Shown here piece after piece: positions 55,205 to 64,000 of a stretch of 64,000 bases of DNA. The notes under the pieces are model-generated. The model made no database searches and had not been told where the DNA came from. It saw nothing but the letters and a program-made list of their open reading frames with translations. Position 1 is the stretch's first letter. Each line of letters opens with the position of its first letter. The translations under genes were made by a program, and so were the position numbers. The stretch comes from Lentisphaerae bacterium ADurb.Bin242 (GTDB lineage Bacteria > Verrucomicrobiota > Lentisphaeria > Victivallales > UBA1829): the NCBI GenBank assembly GCA_002069785.1, contig MWCA01000003.1, positions 62,001-126,000 of the forward strand, given 5' to 3'.

Positions 55205-58200
55205 TCACCGGTTCAAATCCAGGATCGAGGTGAACTCAAACTTTTTGCCCGGCGGAAGCATTTTTTCCACTGTCAGCGGCTCGACGGTCGCCGGACTGCC
55301 CGGCGACCACCATGTGTAAAAACCTACGGCGGCGTCTGTCGGATGCAATGCGATTTCCAGCCGCACGGAACCATCGCGGACGGCCAGCCGCAGCGGTTTG
55401 TCCGAACAGCGCACCGGCTGCGGGCGGAGGCGAAGCTCTCCGGGAACTCCGGCCGCGTGTGCGGTCAGAAAAACCAGTTCGCTTTCCCCGGACCCCGCTC
55501 CTTCGATCAATGGTTTCCCGGCTTCCTGCGTCAGTGTCCAGTCGGCGGCGCAACTTGTTTTTCCGTTCCCTGTGCTGAGGCGAGGCCAATGGCGGATCCG
55601 GGCGCCCGCGGGGATGACCCGCCGGGTGGAGGCCGGATTGGCGATCGTGTATTCCGATACGATCCGACCTTTTTCAAGGCGGACTTTCTTGACGATCTCC
55701 AGTCCCGCCGGCGCTTTCGGATCGGGTTCGGCGGTATCCGGCAGCGGCACTGTCGCACGGAACGTGGCTTCCGGCGCGCCGGAAACAATTTTCAGTGCGT
55801 CAAGACGATAATGCAGCGGCTGTGCATTGCGGTAAATGTGCAGTTCATCGAGCATGCCGCGATGGTTTTTTTCGGCCAGGATGTCTTGAACGCTGTCGAT
55901 GAAACAGCCGGTGATCCGGCCTTCCGCGGCGGGGTCGATGTAGATGCTTCGCCTGCCGTCCGAGAGTTTCACGAGAGGTTTGTTGAGGTCGGGCAGCACG
56001 CCCCAGCCTGCGAAAAGGCGTCCCTCCCGGACCTGGTTGAACCGGTGCAGTTCCCGGATGCGTTTGTTGAATTCAACAAGATGCTTTTCGACTTCGGCGG
56101 CGGGGAGGATTCCCGTGACCGGCCGTTCGCAGGGCGTCAGCCGGAACAGCGCAACTGAAAACGGCGCGACCTCGAACCGGAAACGTTCGCCGGACGCGTT
56201 TTCGAGTTTCAGGGCGGATTCGACCGCATAAACCCGATAATCCCGGCCGGCGAGTTCGGGAATCGTCGCCTCGCAGATGAGCGGATTGTCCGCATCGTAG
56301 TTGAATACCGTCAGCAGATAGTCGCCGTCACTCCGGTGCATCCGGAACCGTAGCGCGCTGTCGAGGTCCGGAATCCGGATTTTTTTGACCAGCGGACCGT
56401 CGGTGAACTCGAATTCGGCCCGATTGAGCACATCGAGCTTCAACTTGCCGGAGACATCCTGTCCACCGCAGTAAAAGTTTTCATGCGGGGCGATCAGATT
56501 CACTCCCCGGAGGATCGCTTTCATATAACGGGCGTCGAAGTCGTCATAAGGCCAGAATCCGAATCCGGGACAGCCCAGCGCCGCGGCGGCAAGCATGTCC
56601 AGGGTGATGCCGTCCGGAGTATAGCGCCGATAATACATCTCCATGCGTTCGGTCGGGTCCACGAGCGGAAAGGTCGGGGTCTTGATCTTTGCGAGATTGA
56701 GCGCGACGTTGTCGTAAAAATAGCTTCCCTGATGATAAAACATATTCATGAAAACGGCATAATTTCCACGATCGTTGAGGCGCGGATCGAGGCCGCACCA
56801 CTCGCTGTAGCCTTTCGGTTTGTCGACATGAAGGGGATCGGTGCAGAGATACGCCGGATGGCCCGGAAAATATTTTTTGACCGTGCGTGCGAAATTTTCG
56901 GCGATCTCTGCATTCTGCTTTACACGGTATTGCAGCCATTGGTTTGCATAATTTGCGCGGATCTCATCGGCGGAAAGCGTTTTGGGAGTCCGGACCGACT
57001 CGGAGAATTCCTTCCGGCAGCCCTCGCAGAAACAATGGTTCAGCGGAGAGCCGGGTTCATAATCGAACATCAGCGGCGAATCCGGCTGGGCGTTTTTGAG
57101 CAGGGCGCGGATTTTCTGTACGGTGTATTTCGTCCAGAGCGGACTTTCGGGGTTGCCGCTTTCACGGGGACACGCCAGCTTGGGTTCGATTCTGCCGGTA
57201 TCATAGACCAGCTTCGGCATTTCGGCGGGCAGCGGCATGCCAAGCCCCAGGATCGAAGTCGGTGTACAACCGAAGAAGACGATCAGATCGAACTTGTTAC
57301 GGATACTGTTCTGAATTTCGCCGGGCATTTCGCCGAACCGTAAAACCGGCGAGGTCGAAGGCCGTTTGGCAAGCGCAAGCCAGAATTTCGTGTAAAAGTC
57401 GCGGATTTCCGGCAGGGGCGCATGCAATGCATCGAGATAAGTCATGTGAAACTGGAACCGTTCAAGCGGAACCGGCAGGGGCGGCAGTTCCGGCGTGACC
57501 TGAAGCGTGAACGGCAGTTCGGTCAGCACCTTCCCCGTCTTGTCGGCGATCCGCACAAAAGCGCGCAGGTCCTTGCGGGGAATCTCGGCCCGGACATAAA
57601 TCCGGTAGTAGTTCTGCCAGCGCAGCGCATCCGGCAGCAGTGTGCCCGCATAACCCGCCGGCGGTTCGAAGCGGCAGGTCTTGAATCCATCCCGCTTCGC
57701 CGGTTCGATTTGCATCGCATTGCCGTCGAAACGCAGACGGCCCGAAGAGTCCTTCCGGGACAGCCGCCAGGGCGCGCCGGCCAGCGCTTTCACGCCGTGC
57801 GGAAGGTCCAGTTCGATTTTCAGGCCGTTGTCCGGCCTGGACATCCGCAGGTCGACCAGAAGCGGCGCGGGCATCTTCGCAGCCAGGTAGACCACATGAT
57901 TGTCCCAGACCGATGAAACCAGCTGGACAGCGACCCCGGCGCGCGTTTCCATGACTTTTTTACGCAGCGCGAAATCCCGGAATTCCGCCTTGCCGGTCGC
58001 CTTGAAAAACTGGAACAGCACGGCGATTTCCTTCTGCTCCGGCGGTATGGTGAACTCGACACGGTATTCCTTCCAGTCGAATTCACCGGAAACAGCCTGG
58101 AAACGGCCCGCTGCGCTGCCTCCCGCAAGGTATTTCCGGCCTTTGTCGGTGGTGATTTCCAGCCATGCGCCGGCCCTGGAACCGCCGGGTGCGGGCACGA

Positions 58201-58480
58201 TGGCGCCGCGCATCCGGACGCTCAACAGATAGGTTTGATCCGGTTCGACCGGAAATCGGCGGTAAACGACGGTCTGCTGCGTGAAATCGGTGTTGGTCAG
58301 TGCAAGAATGCCGTTTTGTGCGTGCGCTTCGCCGCGTGCCTTGATCCATCCGGCGACCGACCAGGGCGCAAGGGAAGTTTCAAAATTCGCGGCGCCCGCC
58401 AGATTGCCGCTGTCGACGGATTCGGTTCCTCCTGCCAGCATCCCGGCGGCGGCCAATAGTGCGATGAACGGTTTTCTCAT
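55205..58480 (-). CDS. Large secreted glycosidase-like protein (cassette 3)
   Basis: A 1091-residue protein with signal peptide MRKPFIALLAAAGMLAGG after a start methionine. Residues 25-170 resemble a CBM4/9-type module (GAANFETSLAPWSVAGWIKA to RDFALRKK). A beta-rich region follows, then a barrel-like section from about 330. It includes LMFDYEPG (near residue 470) next to a cysteine pair (CFCEGC), recalling the LNDFEGF and CRYCQ pair of the cassette 1 protein. The C-terminal 350 residues are beta-rich. The family is not named with confidence; the DYE acids may be catalytic. Of two adjacent ATGs (58483, 58480) the second has better spacing from AAAGGA. It lies 23 bp after the pseudopilin, last in the LacI-pilin-enzyme set. 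Confidence 0.6.
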   Translation of the reverse strand: MRKPFIALLAAAGMLAGGTESVDSGNLAGAANFETSLAPWSVAGWIKARGEAHAQNGILALTNTDFTQQTVVYRRFPVEPDQTYLLSVRMRGAIVPAPGGSRAGAWLEITTDKGRKYLAGGSAAGRFQAVSGEFDWKEYRVEFTIPPEQKEIAVLFQFFKATGKAEFRDFALRKKVMETRAGVAVQLVSSVWDNHVVYLAAKMPAPLLVDLRMSRPDNGLKIELDLPHGVKALAGAPWRLSRKDSSGRLRFDGNAMQIEPAKRDGFKTCRFEPPAGYAGTLLPDALRWQNYYRIYVRAEIPRKDLRAFVRIADKTGKVLTELPFTLQVTPELPPLPVPLERFQFHMTYLDALHAPLPEIRDFYTKFWLALAKRPSTSPVLRFGEMPGEIQNSIRNKFDLIVFFGCTPTSILGLGMPLPAEMPKLVYDTGRIEPKLACPRESGNPESPLWTKYTVQKIRALLKNAQPDSPLMFDYEPGSPLNHCFCEGCRKEFSESVRTPKTLSADEIRANYANQWLQYRVKQNAEIAENFARTVKKYFPGHPAYLCTDPLHVDKPKGYSEWCGLDPRLNDRGNYAVFMNMFYHQGSYFYDNVALNLAKIKTPTFPLVDPTERMEMYYRRYTPDGITLDMLAAAALGCPGFGFWPYDDFDARYMKAILRGVNLIAPHENFYCGGQDVSGKLKLDVLNRAEFEFTDGPLVKKIRIPDLDSALRFRMHRSDGDYLLTVFNYDADNPLICEATIPELAGRDYRVYAVESALKLENASGERFRFEVAPFSVALFRLTPCERPVTGILPAAEVEKHLVEFNKRIRELHRFNQVREGRLFAGWGVLPDLNKPLVKLSDGRRSIYIDPAAEGRITGCFIDSVQDILAEKNHRGMLDELHIYRNAQPLHYRLDALKIVSGAPEATFRATVPLPDTAEPDPKAPAGLEIVKKVRLEKGRIVSEYTIANPASTRRVIPAGARIRHWPRLSTGNGKTSCAADWTLTQEAGKPLIEGAGSGESELVFLTAHAAGVPGELRLRPQPVRCSDKPLRLAVRDGSVRLEIALHPTDAAVGFYTWWSPGSPATVEPLTVEKMLPPGKKFEFTSILDLNR

Positions 58481-58503
58481 CATGATCCTTTCTTGCTCTG
58501 CTT

Positions 58504-59355
58504 TTATTTCCACGGTTCGAAATACGTTTTTCCGCTCCACAAAGGCCCCTGCCGGACCGGCTTCATGCTCGCCACATGCCCGTCGTTGAAGAGGAAATTC
58601 ACCATGCCGCTGTGCACCATGCCAAGGTTGTCGCAGCACCACTCGTACCAAAGCCGGTAATAGATGGAGTTCGCCAGGGAGGAGGACCCCGCAGCGGTTC
58701 CGAAGAACAGTCCGTTGTATGGAACCATATCGGCGGACAGATAACAGGCACCGGCCGGCAGCGTCGCGACATTGGCGTCGGCGGCCATCACGAACAATCT
58801 CGGCAGGCCGTAGACCCTGCGCGGAATCACTTGGTAGCCGTAGTTCCTGACACAATAGTCGGTTCCGAAAATCGCATTGTAGCCGACGTTGAGCTTGAGG
58901 TCGGTTCGCCCCCACGCGGTGCTCGCGATCGACTTCGAATTGCCGGGACACCGCAGAATCGCGGGATTGTTGACGTAGCGGAACTTCGACTGCTTGCCCC
59001 CGGCGAGGTCAAACCAGAGGCTGCTGTTCATATCCACAGTCATGAAGAAATCGCTGTAGTCGTCGGCATACATGTTGTTGGCCAGCCCCAACTGCCTGAA
59101 GTTATTCCGGCAGCTGGTCGCCTGCGCCATGTTCCGCGCCCTCGACAGCGCGGGTAAAAGCAGCGACGCAAGGATGGCGATGATCGAAATAACCATTAGA
59201 AGCTCAATCAATGTAAATACACCCGGGACAGACGAGATGCGCTTTCCTGCCGTCTCACCCTCAAACAGGCGGGGCATACGGTTTCCCTCATGCGGCATAC
59301 GGCTTTTCCCCGGCCGTCCATCGCAAATCCCTGGTTTGTGTCTGGATAGATGCAT
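58504..59355 (-). CDS. DUF1559-type pseudopilin with unusually long leader (cassette 3)
   Basis: A 283-residue pseudopilin whose assembly helix [18 protein letters not shown] starts only at about residue 46. GAGGAGA lies 7 nt before ATG 59355 and supports that start, so the leader is long, basic and unusual compared with the 5-10 residues of the other pilins here. M20 or M27 would shorten it but lack good ribosome sites. The globular part has LRCPGNSKS, several tyrosine/tryptophan-rich segments and the late FNDGHVAS. It follows the LacI gene by 79 bp and precedes the 1091-residue secreted protein by 23 bp. Confidence 0.85.
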   Translation of the reverse strand: MHLSRHKPGICDGRPGKSRMPHEGNRMPRLFEGETAGKRISSVPGVFTLIELLMVISIIAILASLLLPALSRARNMAQATSCRNNFRQLGLANNMYADDYSDFFMTVDMNSSLWFDLAGGKQSKFRYVNNPAILRCPGNSKSIASTAWGRTDLKLNVGYNAIFGTDYCVRNYGYQVIPRRVYGLPRLFVMAADANVATLPAGACYLSADMVPYNGLFFGTAAGSSSLANSIYYRLWYEWCCDNLGMVHSGMVNFLFNDGHVASMKPVRQGPLWSGKTYFEPWK

Positions 59356-59434
59356 TTCAGATCTCCTCTTTTTCCTGTATTCTTTCGGTTTTGCCTTTGA
59401 TTTCCCGGTTCGTAAATATGTATGGACGACGTTC

Positions 59435-60427
59435 TCAATTCCGGCACCGGACCGAATCGCGTTCGATCAGACGGTTGGGGAGCAGCACGTTCGCAGACTC
59501 CGGATTGAGCTTGTTCGAAAGGATCTCCGTCACGCATTCAACCGCCCGTTCGGCGAGATTCTCGAAGTCCTGCATCACCGTGGTATGCGGCGGCGTCATG
59601 TAGCGGGACGCCTGAAAGTTTTCGTATGCCACGATCGACAGGTCATCGGGGATTCTCAAGTTCAGCAGGGAGAGCGCATAGTTGACCTGAAGCGCCATAT
59701 CCTCGCCGGCGATCAGGAACGCATCGGGCTTTTGCGCGCGCACCAGCAAGGCGACCCGTTCCACCGGAGCATCATCCAGGAAAACGGTCCAATCCATGGG
59801 GTCGCCCGGCTGCGCGGTACGTACGAGCGAGGCAAATGAATTGAAACGCCGCTTGCCGGAACCGTTGGGATCGTTGCAGGGCAGCACCAGAGCGATCCGG
59901 CGGTGGCCGCGTTCACGTAGATATTGGAATGCGAGTTCGATTCCCTGCGCATCGTCGGACATGATGCTGGCGCACCCCGGATATGCAAAATTCATGCAGA
60001 CAAAATGAGTGTTCGGCGCCTCGCGCAGAGCCTCGGGACTCAGCACGCGCTTGAGACAGATCGCCGCACGGATGAAATTTTCATTGAGCAGATGCCGGCT
60101 GTTGGAGCCGATGATCTCCAGCATCACGTTGTGCCGTTCGCAGCTTTCCGCAAGGACGCAAAGCATCTTGTTCAGATAGCTCTGCATCTGGGATTCCTCC
60201 ATCCGGTCGAGCATGACCGCCGCATGCAGCGCATCCGCCGCAAGGCGCGGCTTGTATCCGAGCCGGCAAGCCGCATCGCGCACCCGCTGCCGGATTTCCG
60301 GCGCCACATACGGATGATTGTTGAATACGCGCGAGACTGTCGCCGGCGATACGCCGGAGGCCTTCGCCAGCTCGGATACACTGCAATGGCGGGTCGGATA
60401 TTCCGGATGAATGATTTTCTTTTTCAT
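59435..60427 (-). CDS. LacI-family transcriptional regulator (cassette 3)
   Basis: A 330-residue LacI regulator. Residues 14-62 hold the helix-turn-helix and hinge ([35 protein letters not shown]). The effector domain follows, with [54 protein letters not shown] and the usual C-terminal RLIERDS. It leads a minus-strand set with a pseudopilin and a large secreted protein. A consensus promoter and a palindromic operator lie directly upstream, so it very probably represses itself and the genes after it. It is unrelated in detail to the GntR/LacI hybrids of cassettes 1 and 2. Confidence 0.9.
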   Translation of the reverse strand: MKKKIIHPEYPTRHCSVSELAKASGVSPATVSRVFNNHPYVAPEIRQRVRDAACRLGYKPRLAADALHAAVMLDRMEESQMQSYLNKMLCVLAESCERHNVMLEIIGSNSRHLLNENFIRAAICLKRVLSPEALREAPNTHFVCMNFAYPGCASIMSDDAQGIELAFQYLRERGHRRIALVLPCNDPNGSGKRRFNSFASLVRTAQPGDPMDWTVFLDDAPVERVALLVRAQKPDAFLIAGEDMALQVNYALSLLNLRIPDDLSIVAYENFQASRYMTPPHTTVMQDFENLAERAVECVTEILSNKLNPESANVLLPNRLIERDSVRCRN

Positions 60428-60442
60428 AGTCTTCCATATTTT

Positions 60443-60458
60443 ATGAAATTTATTTCAT
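60443..60458 (-). promoter_or_regulatory. LacI-type operator at the transcription start of cassette 3
   Basis: ATGAAATTTATTTCAT has perfect 7-bp arms (ATGAAAT and ATTTCAT) around TT. It starts immediately after the predicted transcription start (near 60459 on the minus strand), a classical roadblock position for a LacI repressor, 16 bp before the regulator's own start codon. Confidence 0.6.
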
Positions 60459-60465
60459 GTGCAAT

Positions 60466-60493
60466 AGTATAATCAGGGTTCGGCGTTTGTCAA
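60466..60493 (-). promoter_or_regulatory. Promoter of cassette 3
   Basis: On the minus strand, TTGACA (complement of 60488-60493), 16 bp and TATACT (complement of 60466-60471), one mismatch to full consensus. It serves the LacI gene and probably the pilin and secreted enzyme after it. Confidence 0.7.
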
Positions 60494-60707
60494 GGGATGT
60501 TTTTGAAAAAATCACAAAAATCCAGTTGTCCGGCAGAAAATTCACATGGATTGACGCGGACCGGAAAAATGCCGGATGGGAATAGCAATCAAAACCGGGC
60601 GTTTTCCGGTCCGCCCGGATACGGAACGTTTTTTTCGGTCGTGTCTCGTAGAAAAGAAGCGGAGCCGGACGGTATCCGCCCCGGGTTTCTTCTCCGGAGA
60701 AACGGTC

Positions 60708-63575
60708 TTATTTTTTCAATTCTACGATTCTGACATTGTCGAACCAGGCTTCCCCTGCGGCATGGTTGATGCTCAGCGAAAGAAGCGGCCGGATTCCCGC
60801 CTTTTCTTTGTCCGGCGTCGTGAAATCGAAGGAGAGGTGATGCCACGGAAAAACTCCACTCACCGGAGGATGCGGGAAGTTCCGGCTGGTTCCATCCGCA
60901 AATGTGATCATGGCATATGCCCCGAACGCCCATGAGCCGTCTGTCGGAACAAGTTTTGTCCGGATGAAATAAGAAAGCCTGTATTTTTTTCCGGGCTTCA
61001 AGTCGGACAAATACTGGGATGCGGCAAGTCTTTTCCCTTGGATATTGACAAGATGGAGACTTTTTCCGCCGATGATGAAGCAGGCTGCATCCAGTTCGGT
61101 TTTCTGTCCGGCGTTCTGTCCGGCGGCCTGCCAGATCATCCAACTGCCCGCTTTGTATGGAGTTTCTTTATTGATTTTGAAGTCGCTGTCTTTCACAATG
61201 TTGGCATCGGCATTTTCCGGAAACGGAATCATCCGGCCGAAGTTTTGAACCGCATGAAACCCTCTTTTCACATCGAACGGCATAAGGCTCCACTGATATG
61301 CATTTTCCGCCGGCTGTTTCCCGGCAAGGACGCGATTTCGGGCAAAGTTCACCGGGAAACCGTCCTTCCTGTAGTCGCCGAGGCATTTCTTCGGGACAAC
61401 GATTTTTGCTTTCCAGGAACCGGAATCTTTGGAAACCGCAACCGTCGCGCCGCTGTTCCAGCGGACATCGGCCTTCTCGTTTATCTTACAGCGGTAATCG
61501 GCCATCGTTCCATTGGAATTGATGACGAAATGGAAGTAATTTTCGCGGTCGCCGGAGGGATTCAGGAACAGTTCGACGCAGGAATCGGCCCATACATCCG
61601 AATCCGGCTTGTTCCATTCGGCGACGATGTCCTTCATCCGGGGTTCTTCACAGTCGAATGCGAATATGAAATGATCCGCGTCCTGTGTGATCTCCACACT
61701 TGTGGCGACTTCATTCACTTCCGTATGACAGGGGCGGAGCCAGACCTTGCCCGGCACATTTGTCTTCCACATTTTGAATGCAGATTGCAGCTGTTTGAAG
61801 TTTTCCGCTTCCGCCTGAATCGGATCGAGAAGTTTTTTGCGCATGAATTGAATCCGTTTGAGAACCTCGCCCGTTTCCGCTTTTTCCGCAGAATCAAACA
61901 GCGTTTTGAATGAATTCAACGTTTCCGGCGTGTAGATTTCAGTCCAGATTTTGAAAGCGGTCGGCACTTGAGTGACGGGACCCAAGCCTGTTTCAACGGT
62001 ATTGCCAAGGATCTTTTCACACCAGATTTCTTCCTGCGCATCGTAGAATTTCCGGACAAACGGAGCCCCTTTGCCGAACATGACTTTGAAATGATCGTCC
62101 AGCAGGGCCTCCAGGTCGGCTGCATTGTTCCACGCCACCTTGGAAAAGACATAGTAATTCAGGTAATTGAACAGAAAATAATCCGTTTCGGATTCGGCAA
62201 ATCCGCCGAGGAACCATTTTGAGCGATCCTTATAATACTTTCCGAGGTGACGATGCATCAGGGCGGGCACGCCTGGAATTGCTTTCCCGCCGTATTTGCC
62301 GGGGTACGACCAGGTCGTCATTTTCCGTCCGGTCTTGTCGAACCAGCGTTTCAGTTTCTCGTCCGTGGATTTCTGGTCCGTCCTTCCGGGATCGCCCACG
62401 GCAATTTCGACGATCACATTATCCGGGATATCACATTCCGGGACCTTGTCGTATGGAGGATAGACCGCCTGGACCAGATGGCCCCGGATGCCCTCTTTTT
62501 TCAACCGGTTTGCAAAATCGGAAGTCAGTTTCCAGATGAAATTGCTGAGGGCCTGACTGTCTTCCCGGTAGGCGCGGCCTCTTCCCCCTTCGGCGATTTT
62601 TGAACATGCCGGACAACCGCACCAGTACATCCAGTCCTGTGTCATGATGCAGAAATAATCTCCCTGTGCGGTATTCACGCTCCAGCCTTTGAGGTCGCGC
62701 GTTGCTGCCGGTTTTCCGGTAAGATAGGCCTTGGCGTCCTGATAAATGACTTCGGCGATGCCGCTGTTGAAGCATAAATGACCTGAATGCGGAATCTCCG
62801 GATCGTTGTTGCGTTTGCCGCCCGGCATGAGGGCGAAATATTCGGGATTCGTCTTGGCGAAACGCCGGATGTAGTCGAGGTAGACCAGCCCGTGACAGTT
62901 CGGAATCCGGATCTCGCTCATGCGGAGCCGGAGCTGGCTGAGCGCTTTCCCGCCGATTTTCCCATACGTTTCATTTTCATACCATTTTCCATCATAATGC
63001 AGATATGACCGGTCGGGGAAATCCGGCCTTTCCAGAATATGGATGGTTTCAGGAAGAAAAAGTCCGTCTTTTGCCGGAACAATCGTACCGTATTCTCCGG
63101 GGAAGAAGAACCGTGCCCCGGCAAAACGTTCGAGAAAATCATAGACGGCGTTGAGTGTGCCGCGTGGATAAAGTTCAACCCATTTGGGCGTATTCGGATC
63201 GGCGGTCGGAGAATCGCGTCCAAGCAGAAAAATCTTGTTGCCGGTCCGCCGGATGAAATAACCCTCGGGAGGAAGCCGGTTGATGTCAAGTCCGGCGGCA
63301 CGGGAAAAAGAATTGTCGCCAAGGATCAGTGAAATGCCGTCCGGGGACGGCGCTTTCACGATCTCCGGCCTGACGCCGGTCGCTTTCGCCAGAAAAGTTT
63401 GCAGTTCACCGGATGTAAAATTCATCAGCGGCGTCGGAGATTCCACGACGATGACGAGTTTTTCCGCCCGGACCGGCGTTCCCCGGATCTCCGCAATGCG
63501 GCCGTCTTGAGGGTTGTTCCCGGCAAAGAGTACGGATAAAAAGGCGAAGGTTGCCACCCCGATCATGGACTTCAT
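60708..63575 (-). CDS. Secreted DUF4838 protein with CBM9-like and CBM4/9-like modules (cassette 4)
   Basis: A 955-residue exported protein (signal peptide KSMIGVATFAFLSVLFAG). Residues 30-160 resemble the alpha-glucuronidase-type N-terminal domain (LIVVESPTP-like start, GDNSF, YFIRRTGNKIFLLGRD, GTLNAVYDFLERFAGARFFFPGEYG). The central part matches DUF4838, including the cysteine cluster MYWCGCPACSKI. Residues about 640-790 resemble a CBM9-like domain (ADHFIFAFDCEEP, DSCVELFLNPSGDRENYFHF). The C-terminus is a CBM4/9-like module ending AWFDNVRIVELKK. A role in uronic-acid-containing polysaccharides is plausible but inferred. ATG 63575 has AGGGAG 5 nt upstream; the ATG at 63596 has none. It follows a pseudopilin by 26 bp. 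Confidence 0.75.
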   Translation of the reverse strand: MKSMIGVATFAFLSVLFAGNNPQDGRIAEIRGTPVRAEKLVIVVESPTPLMNFTSGELQTFLAKATGVRPEIVKAPSPDGISLILGDNSFSRAAGLDINRLPPEGYFIRRTGNKIFLLGRDSPTADPNTPKWVELYPRGTLNAVYDFLERFAGARFFFPGEYGTIVPAKDGLFLPETIHILERPDFPDRSYLHYDGKWYENETYGKIGGKALSQLRLRMSEIRIPNCHGLVYLDYIRRFAKTNPEYFALMPGGKRNNDPEIPHSGHLCFNSGIAEVIYQDAKAYLTGKPAATRDLKGWSVNTAQGDYFCIMTQDWMYWCGCPACSKIAEGGRGRAYREDSQALSNFIWKLTSDFANRLKKEGIRGHLVQAVYPPYDKVPECDIPDNVIVEIAVGDPGRTDQKSTDEKLKRWFDKTGRKMTTWSYPGKYGGKAIPGVPALMHRHLGKYYKDRSKWFLGGFAESETDYFLFNYLNYYVFSKVAWNNAADLEALLDDHFKVMFGKGAPFVRKFYDAQEEIWCEKILGNTVETGLGPVTQVPTAFKIWTEIYTPETLNSFKTLFDSAEKAETGEVLKRIQFMRKKLLDPIQAEAENFKQLQSAFKMWKTNVPGKVWLRPCHTEVNEVATSVEITQDADHFIFAFDCEEPRMKDIVAEWNKPDSDVWADSCVELFLNPSGDRENYFHFVINSNGTMADYRCKINEKADVRWNSGATVAVSKDSGSWKAKIVVPKKCLGDYRKDGFPVNFARNRVLAGKQPAENAYQWSLMPFDVKRGFHAVQNFGRMIPFPENADANIVKDSDFKINKETPYKAGSWMIWQAAGQNAGQKTELDAACFIIGGKSLHLVNIQGKRLAASQYLSDLKPGKKYRLSYFIRTKLVPTDGSWAFGAYAMITFADGTSRNFPHPPVSGVFPWHHLSFDFTTPDKEKAGIRPLLSLSINHAAGEAWFDNVRIVELKK

Positions 63576-63601
63576 AAAGACTCCCTGTGTGTTCATGGAT
63601 T

Positions 63602-64000
63602 TTATTTGAAGTTGAAATACCAGTAGCGCTGGTTCTGCGTGCTGACATAGTAATTGGCGAGAGACGGAATGAAATTGAGTTTGCGCCACTCGACATGGGC
63701 GTCCATGAAAAGAGAATTTGCCCCGTACGAATGCACGGCTCCCGTGAGGAAACGTCCGTAGTCGGTTTGGAAGGCGACTCTTGGATCGGTTGCCTTGTCC
63801 TCCGGTTCGGAGAGGAACATGGATGCGCTCGGCTGTACCACATTCGGATAGCGTGCAATGCTTTCATTATTGAAAGTATACCAGTTCATGCCGATCGTGT
63901 AGATATATTTACCCGCCACCGGATTGCGGGAAGGACAGGTCATGTAAAAACGCGTCCCGGTATCCGTAATGACCCCGATATAGGTATAATATCCGGACTT
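63602..64000 (-). CDS. DUF1559-type pseudopilin, C-terminal part; runs off the window (cassette 4)
   Basis: The minus-strand frame is open to the window edge, so the N-terminal pilin helix lies beyond 64000. About 132 residues are visible. They include FYMTCPSRN (the CP motif), a tyrosine-rich segment, and FMDAHVEW, the counterpart of the DGHV motif of the other cassette pilins, ending RYWYFNFK. The ATG at 63941-63943 is internal, not the start. The gene for the 955-residue secreted protein begins 26 bp downstream, repeating the pilin-then-enzyme order. Confidence 0.8.
   Translation of the reverse strand, partial: KSGYYTYIGVITDTGTRFYMTCPSRNPVAGKYIYTIGMNWYTFNNESIARYPNVVQPSASMFLSEPEDKATDPRVAFQTDYGRFLTGAVHSYGANSLFMDAHVEWRKLNFIPSLANYYVSTQNQRYWYFNFK

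Overview
The window is G+C-rich bacterial DNA. It most resembles a Lentisphaerota (Victivallales-type) anaerobe of the PVC group. This rests on several solitary DUF1559-type pseudopilins paired with large secreted glycosidase-like proteins, many GntR/LacI/AraC regulators, a superoxide reductase-FprA-rubredoxin set, a tagaturonate epimerase and a UDP-glucose dehydrogenase of the animal sequence type. The assignment is inferred from gene content, without a marker gene. No rRNA, tRNA, CRISPR array or intact insertion sequence was seen.

Layout. 1-320 is an AT-rich junction with gene remnants. 377-3036 carries uxaE (hexuronate catabolism) and a LacI regulator behind two promoters, each with a LacI-type palindrome in its spacer. 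3051-6026 is a divergent pair: two Gfo/Idh oxidoreductases against an AraC regulator. 6059-7991 is a GH20-like protein, and 8091-9464 is ugd. 9604-11409 is the oxidative-stress operon (desulfoferrodoxin, FprA, rubredoxin). 11855-21575 holds two tandem cassettes of regulator, pseudopilin and large secreted protein. 21730-30245 holds ptsN and, on the minus strand, clpB, grpE, dnaJ, smpB, a MATE exporter and a cytosolic GH20. 30350-36664 holds a Ca/Na antiporter, metK-adenosine kinase-ahcY (activated methyl cycle), a small membrane protein and a pseudopilin. 36702-43163 holds ribF, a membrane-tethered MerR-like protein, a giant Sel1-repeat protein and an RNA methyltransferase. 43175-49432 (minus) is pilT, FHA-MoxR, DUF58 and transglutaminase. 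49846-52665 holds a FAD oxidoreductase, a DUF3592 protein and a broken LacI gene. 52716-55197 is a GH78 rhamnosidase bracketed by inverted repeats. 55205-64000 (minus) holds two more pseudopilin plus secreted-protein pairs, one led by a LacI regulator.

How the genes work together. The organism appears to break down plant or host polysaccharides (rhamnosides, hexuronides, hexosaminides) with many separately regulated loci. The recurring unit is transcription factor, then one pseudopilin, then one very large secreted carbohydrate-active protein. It is complete three times and partial once. The two tandem copies have regulators alike at roughly four fifths of positions by eye and the same operator inside a consensus promoter, yet carry unrelated payloads. 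I regard this one-pseudopilin-per-secreted-enzyme pattern as the most interesting feature; whether the pilin helps export, anchor or display its partner is inference.

Promoters with TTGAAA or TTGACA, a 16-17 bp spacer and a TATAAT-like -10 are easy to find. In several the operator lies in the spacer or at the expected start site. All motif, palindrome and promoter calls were made by eye; no database search or folding program was run.
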